Of a stretch of 64,000 bases of DNA, positions 26,732 to 34,093 are shown in pieces. The stretch's first letter is position 1; each line of letters starts with the position of its first letter. The DNA is from Mariniradius saccharolyticus AK6 (GTDB lineage: Bacteria > Bacteroidota > Bacteroidia > Cytophagales > Cyclobacteriaceae). The DNA is taken from contig NZ_AMZY02000020.1 in NCBI RefSeq assembly GCF_000330725.2, positions 62,001 to 126,000 of the forward strand, read 5' to 3'. The notes beneath the pieces were generated by a model. That model saw nothing but the letters and a program-made list of their open reading frames with translations. It ran no database searches and had not been told where the DNA came from. A program made the position numbers and the translations under genes.

Positions 26732-27276
26732 GAAAGAGCAACATAATTTTATTGGTTTTGCTAGGTATAATTGCCGCTTGGTCATGTACCCCGCGAAATC
26801 CTTTCGGTGGTCCTGTTTATGACTTTGCGGGAAATCTGAAAAGAGATAGCCTTCTCATCGCCGACTTCTTGAAGACGGCCCCAATCGATTCCCTATACAG
26901 GATTCATGATGCAAGCGGCGTTGTGATCATCGTTCAGGAAGAAGGAAATGGGATAAAGCCATCTGTTGGCAATCTTATCTACTGTAACTATACCGGAAGA
27001 CTCCTTGACGGAATCGTGTTTGATACAAACAGCGAATCTGTCGCAAGAGAAAACGATATCTACGACGAAAACCGCCAATATCGAATTTTCCAGTTCTCCC
27101 TCGGTGGCTCCGAAGCAATTCGGGGATTTGATGTGGGATTCAGGAACTTGAAAAGCGGGTCTAAAGGAGTTCTAATCATTCCTTCGCCTTGGGCCTACCA
27201 AGACCGGACCACGGTCGAAAGGGTCCCGGCAAACTCCGTCCTCGTGTTTGATGTTGAATTCCTCGGATTGGATTGA
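26728..27276 (+). CDS. FKBP-type isomerase lipoprotein
   Basis: Third FKBP lipoprotein, starting within the stop of the second (ATGA overlap). 182 residues; lipobox AAWSC with Cys20; linker LKRDSLLIADFLKTAPIDS; then a divergent FKBP domain with LIYCNYTGRLLDGIVFDT, inserted loop ESVAREN then DIYDENRQY, IRGFDVGFRNLKSGSKG and VERVPANSVLVFDVEF. The IPGW core of active FKBPs is IRGF here, so it is even less canonical. The three paralogues look like successive local duplications that diverged. A bidirectional terminator follows. Confidence 0.86.
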   Translation: MRKSNIILLVLLGIIAAWSCTPRNPFGGPVYDFAGNLKRDSLLIADFLKTAPIDSLYRIHDASGVVIIVQEEGNGIKPSVGNLIYCNYTGRLLDGIVFDTNSESVARENDIYDENRQYRIFQFSLGGSEAIRGFDVGFRNLKSGSKGVLIIPSPWAYQDRTTVERVPANSVLVFDVEFLGLD

Positions 27277-27281
27277 AATGA

Positions 27282-27317
27282 AATAAGGATCGGCAAAGGC
27301 CGGTCCTTATTTTTTTC
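27282..27317 (+). terminator. Terminator of the FKBP operon
   Basis: AATAAGGA (27282-27289) pairs with TCCTTATT (27304-27311), with an inner CGG/CCG pair, followed by TTTTTT. It overlaps the end of the convergent minus-strand gene. Confidence 0.85.
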
Positions 27318-27912
27318 TTGGGATCAAGGCAGGAATTTTTTTCTTATAGTCTATATAAGCCTGTCCAAATTTTTCGATCAGCTTTTTCTCTTCCAGATAA
27401 ATCCCAATCGGCAGGTAGATAATGAGCATTCCCAAGTGTATCATTGAAGACGGCATAGGCTGCACCAATGTGTACCCCACAAAAATCAAGATGAGCGCTG
27501 AGTAAATCGGATGACGTACATGGGCGTGCAGTCCGGAAACAACCAATCGGTCGGCTTTTGTGAATTCGTCCGAAGGTGAAAATCCGATAAATTCAAACGG
27601 GCTGAGTTTTTGGAAAGATTTGACCAATATGATCGTGCCGAAGGTGGCTAACATGTATCCAAAGTAGCTGGCTAGCGGGAAAGTGGCAAAGATGGGGATT
27701 TCCTGAAGTGTACCCGTAAACACGAAAATCCCAAGGAAATGGATCGTGGCGAATAGGCTATATAGCAAGCGGTACCAGATAAACTTTGGCCCCAACCAAC
27801 CTTTGAATTTTCTTTTTATCTTCATGTCTGCAAATACAGAATGCAGAAAATAGAACGAAGCCCAAAAAATAACCAAAACCCAATAGCCCATGGAAATCAC
27901 TTTTTTTGCCAA
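27307..27912 (-). CDS. Isoprenylcysteine/phospholipid methyltransferase-like membrane protein
   Basis: A 201-residue membrane protein with about five hydrophobic segments and the C-terminal signature of the ICMT/PEMT/NnrU group: ADRLVVSGLHAHVRHPIYSA (about 143-162) and EEKKLIEKFGQAYIDYKKKI near the end, which bind S-adenosylmethionine in characterised homologues. The methyl acceptor in bacteria is unknown; it need not be a prenylated protein. Stand-alone gene, convergent with the FKBP operon and divergent from the dehydrogenase gene at 28024. Confidence 0.8.
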   Translation of the reverse strand: MAKKVISMGYWVLVIFWASFYFLHSVFADMKIKRKFKGWLGPKFIWYRLLYSLFATIHFLGIFVFTGTLQEIPIFATFPLASYFGYMLATFGTIILVKSFQKLSPFEFIGFSPSDEFTKADRLVVSGLHAHVRHPIYSALILIFVGYTLVQPMPSSMIHLGMLIIYLPIGIYLEEKKLIEKFGQAYIDYKKKIPALIPRKK

Positions 27913-28023
27913 TATCCTAAATGATCAAACAAATAAAAAATACCCAAAACCGATGTTGGCCGATGAATGTATGCGTATACTTTTTGAATTTTCCGAACAG
28001 TTTGGCCATTTAATTTCCCACAA

Positions 28024-29241
28024 ATGAGAATAGGAATCATCAGGGAAGGGAAAACCCAGCCTGACAAACGGACCCCGTTCACACCTAACCAAATGAGGTC
28101 GCTTTCTGACCAATATCCTGACCAATTGTCATTTTACGTCCAATCCAGTCCCCACAGATGCTATTCAGATGAAGAATTTGAATTGGCTGGTATCCCGGTG
28201 GTCGAAGATATTTCTTTTTGCGATTTACTGATGGGCATCAAAGAAGTGCCTGTCCATTTGCTCATTCCCGAGAAAAAGTACATTTTCTTTTCTCATACTA
28301 TCAAGAAGCAAAAGCACAACCGAGCGCTGTTGCAGTCTGTGTTGGAAAAAAACATCACTTTACTGGACTACGAAGTCTTGAAGGATGAGGCAGGGAATAG
28401 AACTGTAGCCTTTGGAAGGTGGGCGGGAATTGTAGGTGCTTACAATGGACTTTGGACCTATGGTAAAAAAAGCGGACTCTATGATATCAAGCGTGCTTAC
28501 GAGTGTTTTGATCGGACCGAACTAGACACCGAACTCAAAAAGGTTCAACTTCCCCCAATCAAAATCATCGTGACAGGTTCGGGCCGAGTCGGAAAAGGTA
28601 TTTTGGAAGTACTCAATACCGTAGGCATCGCACAAGTATCACCCAAGGAAATCCTATTCCAATACTTTGAGGAACCGGTATTCACGGCGCTCTCCTGTGC
28701 CGACTATAACCGCAGAAAAACAGACGGAGGCTTCGAGAAGGAGCAGTTTTACCAAACCCCGGAAATATACGAGAGCCACTTTCTGAAATATGCTGAGGTC
28801 GCCGACATACTTATGGCAGGGGCCTATTGGGATAGACGGGCACCACGGCTGTTTGAGTGGGAGCATATCCAATCTGAGGATTTCAATCTCTCAGTCATAG
28901 CCGATATCACCTGTGACATAGACGGGTCGATTCCTACCACTATCCGTCCATCTTCTGTCCATCATCCGGTTTACGATATCGACCGATACACCTTTGAGGA
29001 ATTGGAGGCTTTTGGTAAGCAAAACAGCATCTCTGTGATGGCAATCGACAACCTGCCAACAGAGCTTCCTAGGGATGCCTCCGAGGAATTTGGAGATCAA
29101 CTGACGCGGAATTTTATTCCCGAACTTTTGAAGGAATCATCCGGAATTCTTGAAAAGGCAACGATTGCCAAAGACGGAGATCTGACTTTGGAGTTCTTTT
29201 TCCTAAAGGATTTTGTGGAAGGCAATGAGGAAGAAATATGA
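28024..29241 (+). CDS. NAD(P)-dependent dehydrogenase of the saccharopine/alanine dehydrogenase type
   Basis: Belongs to the AlaDH/PNT-fold group that includes lysine-forming saccharopine dehydrogenase. The 405-residue protein starts MRIGIIREGKTQPDKRTPFT, the family N-terminus with conserved R and K for substrate, has a VAFGRWAGIVGAYNGLW segment (about 138-154), the nucleotide loop G185SGRVG190, and an ITCDIDGSIPTT stretch near 300. Bacteroidota carry such genes widely, annotated variously as alanine dehydrogenase or saccharopine dehydrogenase; I cannot tell the substrate. Its stop overlaps the deoC start (ATGA), an unexplained pairing. Confidence 0.85.
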   Translation: MRIGIIREGKTQPDKRTPFTPNQMRSLSDQYPDQLSFYVQSSPHRCYSDEEFELAGIPVVEDISFCDLLMGIKEVPVHLLIPEKKYIFFSHTIKKQKHNRALLQSVLEKNITLLDYEVLKDEAGNRTVAFGRWAGIVGAYNGLWTYGKKSGLYDIKRAYECFDRTELDTELKKVQLPPIKIIVTGSGRVGKGILEVLNTVGIAQVSPKEILFQYFEEPVFTALSCADYNRRKTDGGFEKEQFYQTPEIYESHFLKYAEVADILMAGAYWDRRAPRLFEWEHIQSEDFNLSVIADITCDIDGSIPTTIRPSSVHHPVYDIDRYTFEELEAFGKQNSISVMAIDNLPTELPRDASEEFGDQLTRNFIPELLKESSGILEKATIAKDGDLTLEFFFLKDFVEGNEEEI

Positions 29242-29891
29242 AAAACATTGAGCGCTACATCGAACAAACTGTCCTGAAGGCCCAAACCATCGATGCTGAC
29301 ATCGAAAATCTTGTCAAAGAGGCAAAGCAATATGGCTTTGTGGGAATTTGTGTCCCTCCATTTTGGGTCAAAAAAGCGAAACGTGAGATAGGTGACGCAA
29401 ACATCCAGTTGGTGACCGTCGTGGGTTTCCCCTTGGGGTATAGCCTCACGGAAACCAAGGTTATTGAAACCGAGCAGCTGATCAAATTGGGTGCAGATGA
29501 AATTGATGTCGTATGGTCGTTGACCGCATTCAAGGCTGGAATGAATTGGCCAAAAATCGAGCTTTCCCGCATCGCTGAAGTTTGCCACCAGCAAGAGCGA
29601 ATCCTTAAAGTCATCATCGAAACAGCCTATCTCAGCGAAAAGGAGATCATTGAGGCCTGCGGTATTTGTGCGGATGCCGGGGCGGATTTTGTGAAGACTT
29701 CCACGGGTTTTGCCCCGGAAGGAGCCAAGGAAAAACATATCCGCCTTATGCGTGCCAACCTTCCCAGCAGCGTGGGAATCAAAGCAAGCGGCGGCATCAA
29801 AACCTACGAACAAGCCGTCGGGCTTATTCAAGCAGGTGCAGATAGGATTGGGACAAGTTCAGGCGTTCAAATAGTTGCTGGAATCCAATAA
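29238..29891 (+). CDS. deoC: Deoxyribose-phosphate aldolase
   Basis: Cleaves 2-deoxyribose 5-phosphate to glyceraldehyde 3-phosphate and acetaldehyde in nucleoside breakdown. The 217-residue TIM barrel has the Schiff-base lysine Lys153 in DFVKTSTGF, the second lysine in ILKVIIET and in VGIKASGGIKT, and the Asp of DEIDVVW. The usual DHTxLKP start is YIEQTVLKAQT here, keeping the LK. Translationally coupled to the dehydrogenase upstream. A hairpin with a T-run about 100 bases downstream may terminate the pair. Confidence 0.93.
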   Translation: MKNIERYIEQTVLKAQTIDADIENLVKEAKQYGFVGICVPPFWVKKAKREIGDANIQLVTVVGFPLGYSLTETKVIETEQLIKLGADEIDVVWSLTAFKAGMNWPKIELSRIAEVCHQQERILKVIIETAYLSEKEIIEACGICADAGADFVKTSTGFAPEGAKEKHIRLMRANLPSSVGIKASGGIKTYEQAVGLIQAGADRIGTSSGVQIVAGIQ

Positions 29892-29987
29892 AGTCAAAAG
29901 TAGCTTAGGCCCAATGGGTGTCTTTCCCGCTGGTTTTTTGAAATAATGCTCCAAACCTTCGTTACTTTTTCAACTTGTGAATTTGCA

Positions 29988-30014
29988 TCCCGAGAAATAC
30001 CTCGGGAGATTTTT
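29988..30014 (+). terminator. Probable terminator downstream of deoC
   Basis: TCCCGAG (29988-29994) pairs with CTCGGGA (30001-30007), then GATTTTTC. It sits at the 3' end of the convergent transporter gene. Confidence 0.6.
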
Positions 30015-31127
30015 CTATTGTTTGTTGAAATAGATGAGCAAGAAGGGAATAATGAAAAACGTCAACAGGATATAAGCCAAGGCGATGATCTTAAAATCCG
30101 CGGATTTACTGCCCAAAAAAATTGCGAGTCTCACAGGGATGTTTCTCAGGGATTTTGAGGGAAGAAATATCAAGGCTCCCATAAGGTTGAATAGAAAATG
30201 GACAATCGCCAAACTAATTGCAGCTTCTGTTTTATAAATCGCGGCTATAGCAGCCGTTATTGTGGTGCCGATATTTGCGCCGATGATAAACGGAAAAACC
30301 TTCATCAGGGAGACTTTCCTATTGGCAACTGCGGGTACCACCAGCGAAGTGGTAACCGTGCTGGACTGAATTGCCGCCGTCGCGATCATTCCGTACAAGA
30401 AGGCAATAAACGGATCTTTGAATATGTGCTTGTTTAAGTTTTTCACATCTTGGGTGATAAAGGTGTCCAAAACGGCCGAAGACAGAAACTTAATCGAAAG
30501 CAGTAACAACACCACCGCAAGGATCAAAGTGAGAATTGGCATATTCAACAATTCGTAAAGCCAATTGGTCACTGGTCTAGTAAACAATACATTGTAGGTG
30601 TAGGAAGTGTCCAAGACATTGTTTGCATCAAAAAAGTAGATGGTGAGCCTTGTCGCAAGTTTACTCAAAAAATCAAAATAAAATTCTAGTGGAAATAGGA
30701 TCAACACCGTGAGGATATTGAAGATATCATGGACTACCCCCGCAGACATCGCCCGCTTGAACTCGCCTTTTTTGAGGAAAAATGAAAACGCTACAAGGGT
30801 ACTTGTGATGGTGGTGCCAATATTCGCACCCATGACCACGGGTACTGCCTGGGACAAGGTTAGACTGCCGGAAGCAACGACCGCCACGACCATCGCGGTC
30901 ACGGTCGAGCTGCTTTGAACCAAAGCGGTCATCAACAAACCAACAAACAACCCGATAAAGGGATTGTCTGTAGCATTGAGCAGCTCTTCCACCAAGTCAT
31001 TGTTGAGCCGGATCATCGACAGCGTCAACAAATCGATCGAAAACAGGAAAAGCAGGAGTCCTAACAGCAGGATCATTGCTTTCCGCAACTTGCCGGCTTT
31101 TGGTTTGGCTTGGGTGGTTTCGGTCAT
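30015..31127 (-). CDS. Na/Pi cotransporter-family membrane protein
   Basis: Sodium-coupled phosphate (or similar anion) transporter of the inner membrane. The 370-residue protein has two inverted-repeat units each with the QSS signature: ALVQSSSTVTAMVVA (about 67-82) and AAIQSSTVTTSLVVP (about 253-267), plus MGANIGTTITST and IGANIGTTITAA after each. Around eight to ten hydrophobic segments. No C-terminal PhoU domain, unlike longer YjbB homologues. A terminator-like hairpin lies directly before its ATG. Divergent from another phosphate-type transporter gene at 31457. Confidence 0.9.
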   Translation of the reverse strand: MTETTQAKPKAGKLRKAMILLLGLLLFLFSIDLLTLSMIRLNNDLVEELLNATDNPFIGLFVGLLMTALVQSSSTVTAMVVAVVASGSLTLSQAVPVVMGANIGTTITSTLVAFSFFLKKGEFKRAMSAGVVHDIFNILTVLILFPLEFYFDFLSKLATRLTIYFFDANNVLDTSYTYNVLFTRPVTNWLYELLNMPILTLILAVVLLLLSIKFLSSAVLDTFITQDVKNLNKHIFKDPFIAFLYGMIATAAIQSSTVTTSLVVPAVANRKVSLMKVFPFIIGANIGTTITAAIAAIYKTEAAISLAIVHFLFNLMGALIFLPSKSLRNIPVRLAIFLGSKSADFKIIALAYILLTFFIIPFLLIYFNKQ

Positions 31128-31131
31128 ATAT

Positions 31132-31158
31132 AGAAAAACCCCTCAGGGAAGGGGTTCG
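31132..31158 (-). promoter_or_regulatory. Terminator-like hairpin in the leader of the Na/Pi gene
   Basis: On the minus strand AACCCCTTCCCTGAGGGGTT is followed by TTTCTATATATG, where the last ATG is the start codon. A stem of about 6-7 bp with a U-run this close to the start could act as an attenuator or a 5' protective hairpin. Nothing else obvious on this strand would use it as a 3' terminator. Confidence 0.5.
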
Positions 31159-31414
31159 AGTTCTGTTCTAATTTATCGCAAAATAAACTCAAAGGATTCA
31201 GAAACCGGGATAATTGCCATGAACCTTATGTTAACAAACTTATCCATTCCTGCGGCTGTTCCTGTTACTTGTTTGCTAAAATTAAGGATTCAAACTTTTT
31301 TGACCAATCAAATTATTGTTTATCCAATAATAAATTTCCCTGAAAATAAGAAACTATCTTTGTGAGGCAGAAAGCCTTAACAATTTGTTAACATAGGTCC
31401 CGGATTTTCTTCCA

Positions 31415-31422
31415 TAAATTTG
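31415..31422 (+). promoter_or_regulatory. Promoter -7 box of the PiT-like gene
   Basis: TAAATTTG followed by CACC matches the Bacteroidota TAnnTTTG box and its common downstream context, 35 bases before the ATG. The nearest TTG is spaced further than the usual 19-21 bases. Confidence 0.45.
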
Positions 31423-31456
31423 CACCGGAAATCAATTTTCCACAAAAAAACTCTGC

Positions 31457-32593
31457 ATGGCCAAGCTCAAAGACCAAAACATCAACCAGGATGCATTATC
31501 TAAAGCCTCCTATGCACTTTTTGATTTTACGAAGAAAGAACGATCATTTTTGATAATCATCTGTATCCTGATTTCGATTGCTGGTATCATCACACCATAT
31601 ACTTACTTGGCCATGTGGTTCGGGTTTGGTTTGGCTGCGTATTCTGCGATCGCCAACGACAGTATCCAGACGATCGGTACCTTCATTGCTTCGAACCAAA
31701 ACAGGAAGTGGTATTGGCTTTGGTTGTTTATGGGTTTGGTTTTTGTCGGAACCGTCACCTACAGTTGGGTGACCTACGACGGGGATGTGAGTTACCAAAG
31801 ACTCATGGTCCCTGGTTTGGAGAAGGCACCCGAAAGCTTTGTTTTCCTACAGCTGGCAGCCCCCATCGTATTGTTGGTGCTTACCAGGTTGAGAATGCCC
31901 GTTTCGACGACATTCTTGCTGCTCAACGTATTCACCTACAAAGCCGGCACCATCGTAGATGTTATGAAGAAGTCCTTCATCGGGTATGGTCTGGCATTTG
32001 TATTGGCCATCATCGTTTGGTTCATTCTGGAGAAATTCGTCGAGAATTACCTCAAGGGCAAACCCAGTCCAATTTGGGATGTTTTCCAGTGGATTACTTC
32101 GGCGGTGCTTTGGTCGGTGTGGATTATGCAGGATGCGGCCAATATCGCCGTGTTTTTGCCGAGACAGCTGGGTCTTTGGGAATTTGTTGGGTTTACCAGC
32201 TTTATTTTCCTTGGATTGGGATTCCTATTTTACATGAAGGGAGATCGTATACAGTCCGTCGTCAACGAAAAGACAAGGGTCACTGACGTTAGGGCAGCCA
32301 CACTTGTGGACTTGGTCTATGCGGTCATCCTCTTTTACTTCAAAATGGCCAACAACATCCCCATGAGTACTACATGGGTCTTCATTGGTTTGCTTGCCGG
32401 CAGGGAATTGGCAATCGCAATTGCAAAATCAAAGAAGGTCGAGAAACGAAGGGTGAATATCTTCAGGGCACTTTACCTTACCCGGAAAGACATATTTAAG
32501 GCAAGCATCGGTCTCGTCGTATCCTTGGTATTGGCGCTGATTATCAATGAGGGGGTCAGGAAAGAATTTCTTGCATTGTTTGGCTTGATTTAG
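31457..32593 (+). CDS. PiT-like (phosphate permease-related) membrane protein
   Basis: A 378-residue inner-membrane protein with about nine to ten hydrophobic segments. Two repeated signatures resemble the PiT/PHO4 phosphate permeases: AIANDSIQTIGTFIASNQ (about 65-82) and IMQDAANIAVFLPRQL (about 223-238), in place of the canonical NDxANxxGT repeats. The second repeat differs enough that substrate could have changed. Adjacent and divergent to a Na/Pi cotransporter gene, supporting an anion-transport role. Assignment to the superfamily is fairly confident; transport of phosphate itself is inference. Confidence 0.75.
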   Translation: MAKLKDQNINQDALSKASYALFDFTKKERSFLIIICILISIAGIITPYTYLAMWFGFGLAAYSAIANDSIQTIGTFIASNQNRKWYWLWLFMGLVFVGTVTYSWVTYDGDVSYQRLMVPGLEKAPESFVFLQLAAPIVLLVLTRLRMPVSTTFLLLNVFTYKAGTIVDVMKKSFIGYGLAFVLAIIVWFILEKFVENYLKGKPSPIWDVFQWITSAVLWSVWIMQDAANIAVFLPRQLGLWEFVGFTSFIFLGLGFLFYMKGDRIQSVVNEKTRVTDVRAATLVDLVYAVILFYFKMANNIPMSTTWVFIGLLAGRELAIAIAKSKKVEKRRVNIFRALYLTRKDIFKASIGLVVSLVLALIINEGVRKEFLALFGLI

Positions 32594-32611
32594 TCCAGCC
32601 ATAAGAGTGTA

Positions 32612-32655
32612 AATGGCGCGGGTTTCTTGGAAATCAGCGCCATTTTTGTTTTTCC
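32612..32655 (+). terminator. Terminator of the PiT-like gene
   Basis: AATGGCGC (32612-32619) pairs with GCGCCATT (32637-32644), followed by TTTGTTTTT. Confidence 0.78.
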
Positions 32656-32672
32656 CCCGATTAACTTTGGAT

Positions 32673-33116
32673 ATGGATTTATTCTCGGACGCTTATTTTA
32701 TGAATGAGGCCCTCAAGCAGGCCCAGATTGCCTTTGAGGAGGGAGAAATTCCCGTGGGTGCAGTAATTGTCTGCCGAAACCGCATTATCGCCAAGGCCTA
32801 CAACCAAACCGAAAAGCTCACCGATGTCACGGCCCATGCCGAGATACTGGCGATTACCGCCGCATCCCATGCCCTTGGCGCCAAGTATCTTCCAGAGTGC
32901 AAATTATACGTAACCTTGGAGCCATGCAGCATGTGTGCAGGGGCATGCTTTTGGGCACAGTTGGGCGAAATCCACTATGCAGCCGATGACCCAAAAAGAG
33001 GATATACCCGTCATCAAGAAAACCTACTGCATCCTAAAACAAAAGTAGTCTCAGGACTTTTGGCTGACGAATCCAAAAAGCTGTTGGATAATTTTTTTAG
33101 AAAATTGAGAAACTGA
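32673..33116 (+). CDS. tadA: tRNA-specific adenosine deaminase
   Basis: Converts the wobble adenosine of tRNA-Arg(ACG) to inosine. The 147-residue protein has the cytidine-deaminase-fold zinc motifs HAE (55-57, with Glu57 the proton shuttle) and PCSMC (84-88), plus the IPVGAVIV and LEPCSMCAGA signatures. ATG 32673 is chosen over the upstream ATG at 32613, which would lie within the terminator hairpin. A TAACTTTG box lies only 3 bases before this ATG, so if it is the promoter the actual start may be ATG 32700 (MNEALKQAQ), where many homologues begin. Confidence 0.93.
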   Translation: MDLFSDAYFMNEALKQAQIAFEEGEIPVGAVIVCRNRIIAKAYNQTEKLTDVTAHAEILAITAASHALGAKYLPECKLYVTLEPCSMCAGACFWAQLGEIHYAADDPKRGYTRHQENLLHPKTKVVSGLLADESKKLLDNFFRKLRN

Positions 33117-33130
33117 AGCGAAACAAAAGT

Positions 33131-33184
33131 TTTTCGAACCATTTCGATTTTGAAATGGTTGAAAAACCAGAAGCTTAACTTCTG
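33131..33184. other. Two stem-loops between tadA and superoxide dismutase
   Basis: AACCATTTC (33137-33145) pairs perfectly with GAAATGGTT (33152-33160), flanked by TTTTTC and GAAAAA that extend it. Next, CAGAAG (33168-33173) pairs with CTTCTG (33179-33184). The second ends 40 bases before the dismutase ATG. Confidence 0.5.
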
Positions 33185-33224
33185 ACAATAAATTTTCATG
33201 TTTAACCAAAACCTACAAGCAAAT

Positions 33225-33827
33225 ATGGCTTTTGAACTTCCAAAACTACCCTACGACTTCAATGCGCTAGAACCGCATATCGACGCCAGAACCATGGAAA
33301 TCCACCATGGAAAGCACCACAACGCCTACGTGACCAACCTCAACAATGCCATCGCCGGCACAGCCCTTGAAGGCAAATCCCTTGAGGAGTTGATGAAAGT
33401 GGCGGGCAGCAATACTCCCGTAAGAAACAATGGAGGTGGTCACTATAACCACAGCTTGTTTTGGAACCTACTTTCTCCAAATGGAGGCGGCAAACCTACA
33501 GGTGAATTAGCGGCCGCTATCGATGCGAAATTCGGTTCATTTGATGCATTCAAGGAGGAGTTCAACAAAGCTGCTGCCACGAGATTTGGTTCTGGATGGG
33601 CTTGGCTGAGCGTTGCAAACGGACAGCTGGTTGTGAGTTCAACACCCAACCAAGACAACCCCCTGATGGACGTTGCTGAGGTAAAAGGGTTTCCAATACT
33701 TGGCTTGGATGTATGGGAACATGCCTACTACTTGCACTACCAGAACAGGAGACCTGACTACATCGCCGCATTTTGGAATGTGATCAACTGGGATGAGGTC
33801 GCCAAACGATACGCTGCGGCGAAATAA
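33225..33827 (+). CDS. Fe/Mn superoxide dismutase
   Basis: Converts superoxide to hydrogen peroxide and oxygen in the cytoplasm. The 200-residue protein has all four metal ligands: His27 (EIHHGKHH), His76 ([10 protein letters not shown]), Asp162 and His166 in LDVWEHAYY. Residues near the metal (GGG then HYNHSLFW) suggest a Mn or cambialistic form, but metal choice is not safely predicted. ATG 33225 gives the usual start [19 protein letters not shown]; an upstream ATG at 33198 adds nine residues without support. A strong terminator follows. Confidence 0.96.
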   Translation: MAFELPKLPYDFNALEPHIDARTMEIHHGKHHNAYVTNLNNAIAGTALEGKSLEELMKVAGSNTPVRNNGGGHYNHSLFWNLLSPNGGGKPTGELAAAIDAKFGSFDAFKEEFNKAAATRFGSGWAWLSVANGQLVVSSTPNQDNPLMDVAEVKGFPILGLDVWEHAYYLHYQNRRPDYIAAFWNVINWDEVAKRYAAAK

Positions 33828-33848
33828 GCATTCGCTTTTATGAACTAC

Positions 33849-33879
33849 CACCCCGGGACCAGCCTCGGGGTGTTTTTTT
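33849..33879 (+). terminator. Terminator of the superoxide dismutase gene
   Basis: CACCCCG (33849-33855) pairs with CGGGGTG (33866-33872), followed by seven T residues. Confidence 0.88.
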
Positions 33880-34093
33880 ATGCCCAAATCGTGCCAGAGG
33901 AACTATTGGATATTGGAATTTTCAGCATGAATTGTACCGATCCGAACGTCCAGAGTGTACGGTTATGATACATGGGTTTATTTTCATCAAACTTGTAAAT
34001 AACTGAAAAACAGTATTTTAATGTTATTTTTTTTCCTTGGCACCGAATTTTCATAATGGATGGCACAGACAATTGATTGCTAAACCAACTATT

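Larger units (their letters stand above)
31128..31456. other. Divergent intergenic region between two phosphate-type transporter genes
   Basis: An A+T-rich 329-base spacer with no ORF I can support. It contains the leader hairpin above, a minus-strand TTATTTTGCG box near 31180, a plus-strand TATCTTTG near 31353 and TAAATTTGCACC at 31415. It probably carries both promoters. Confidence 0.55.
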
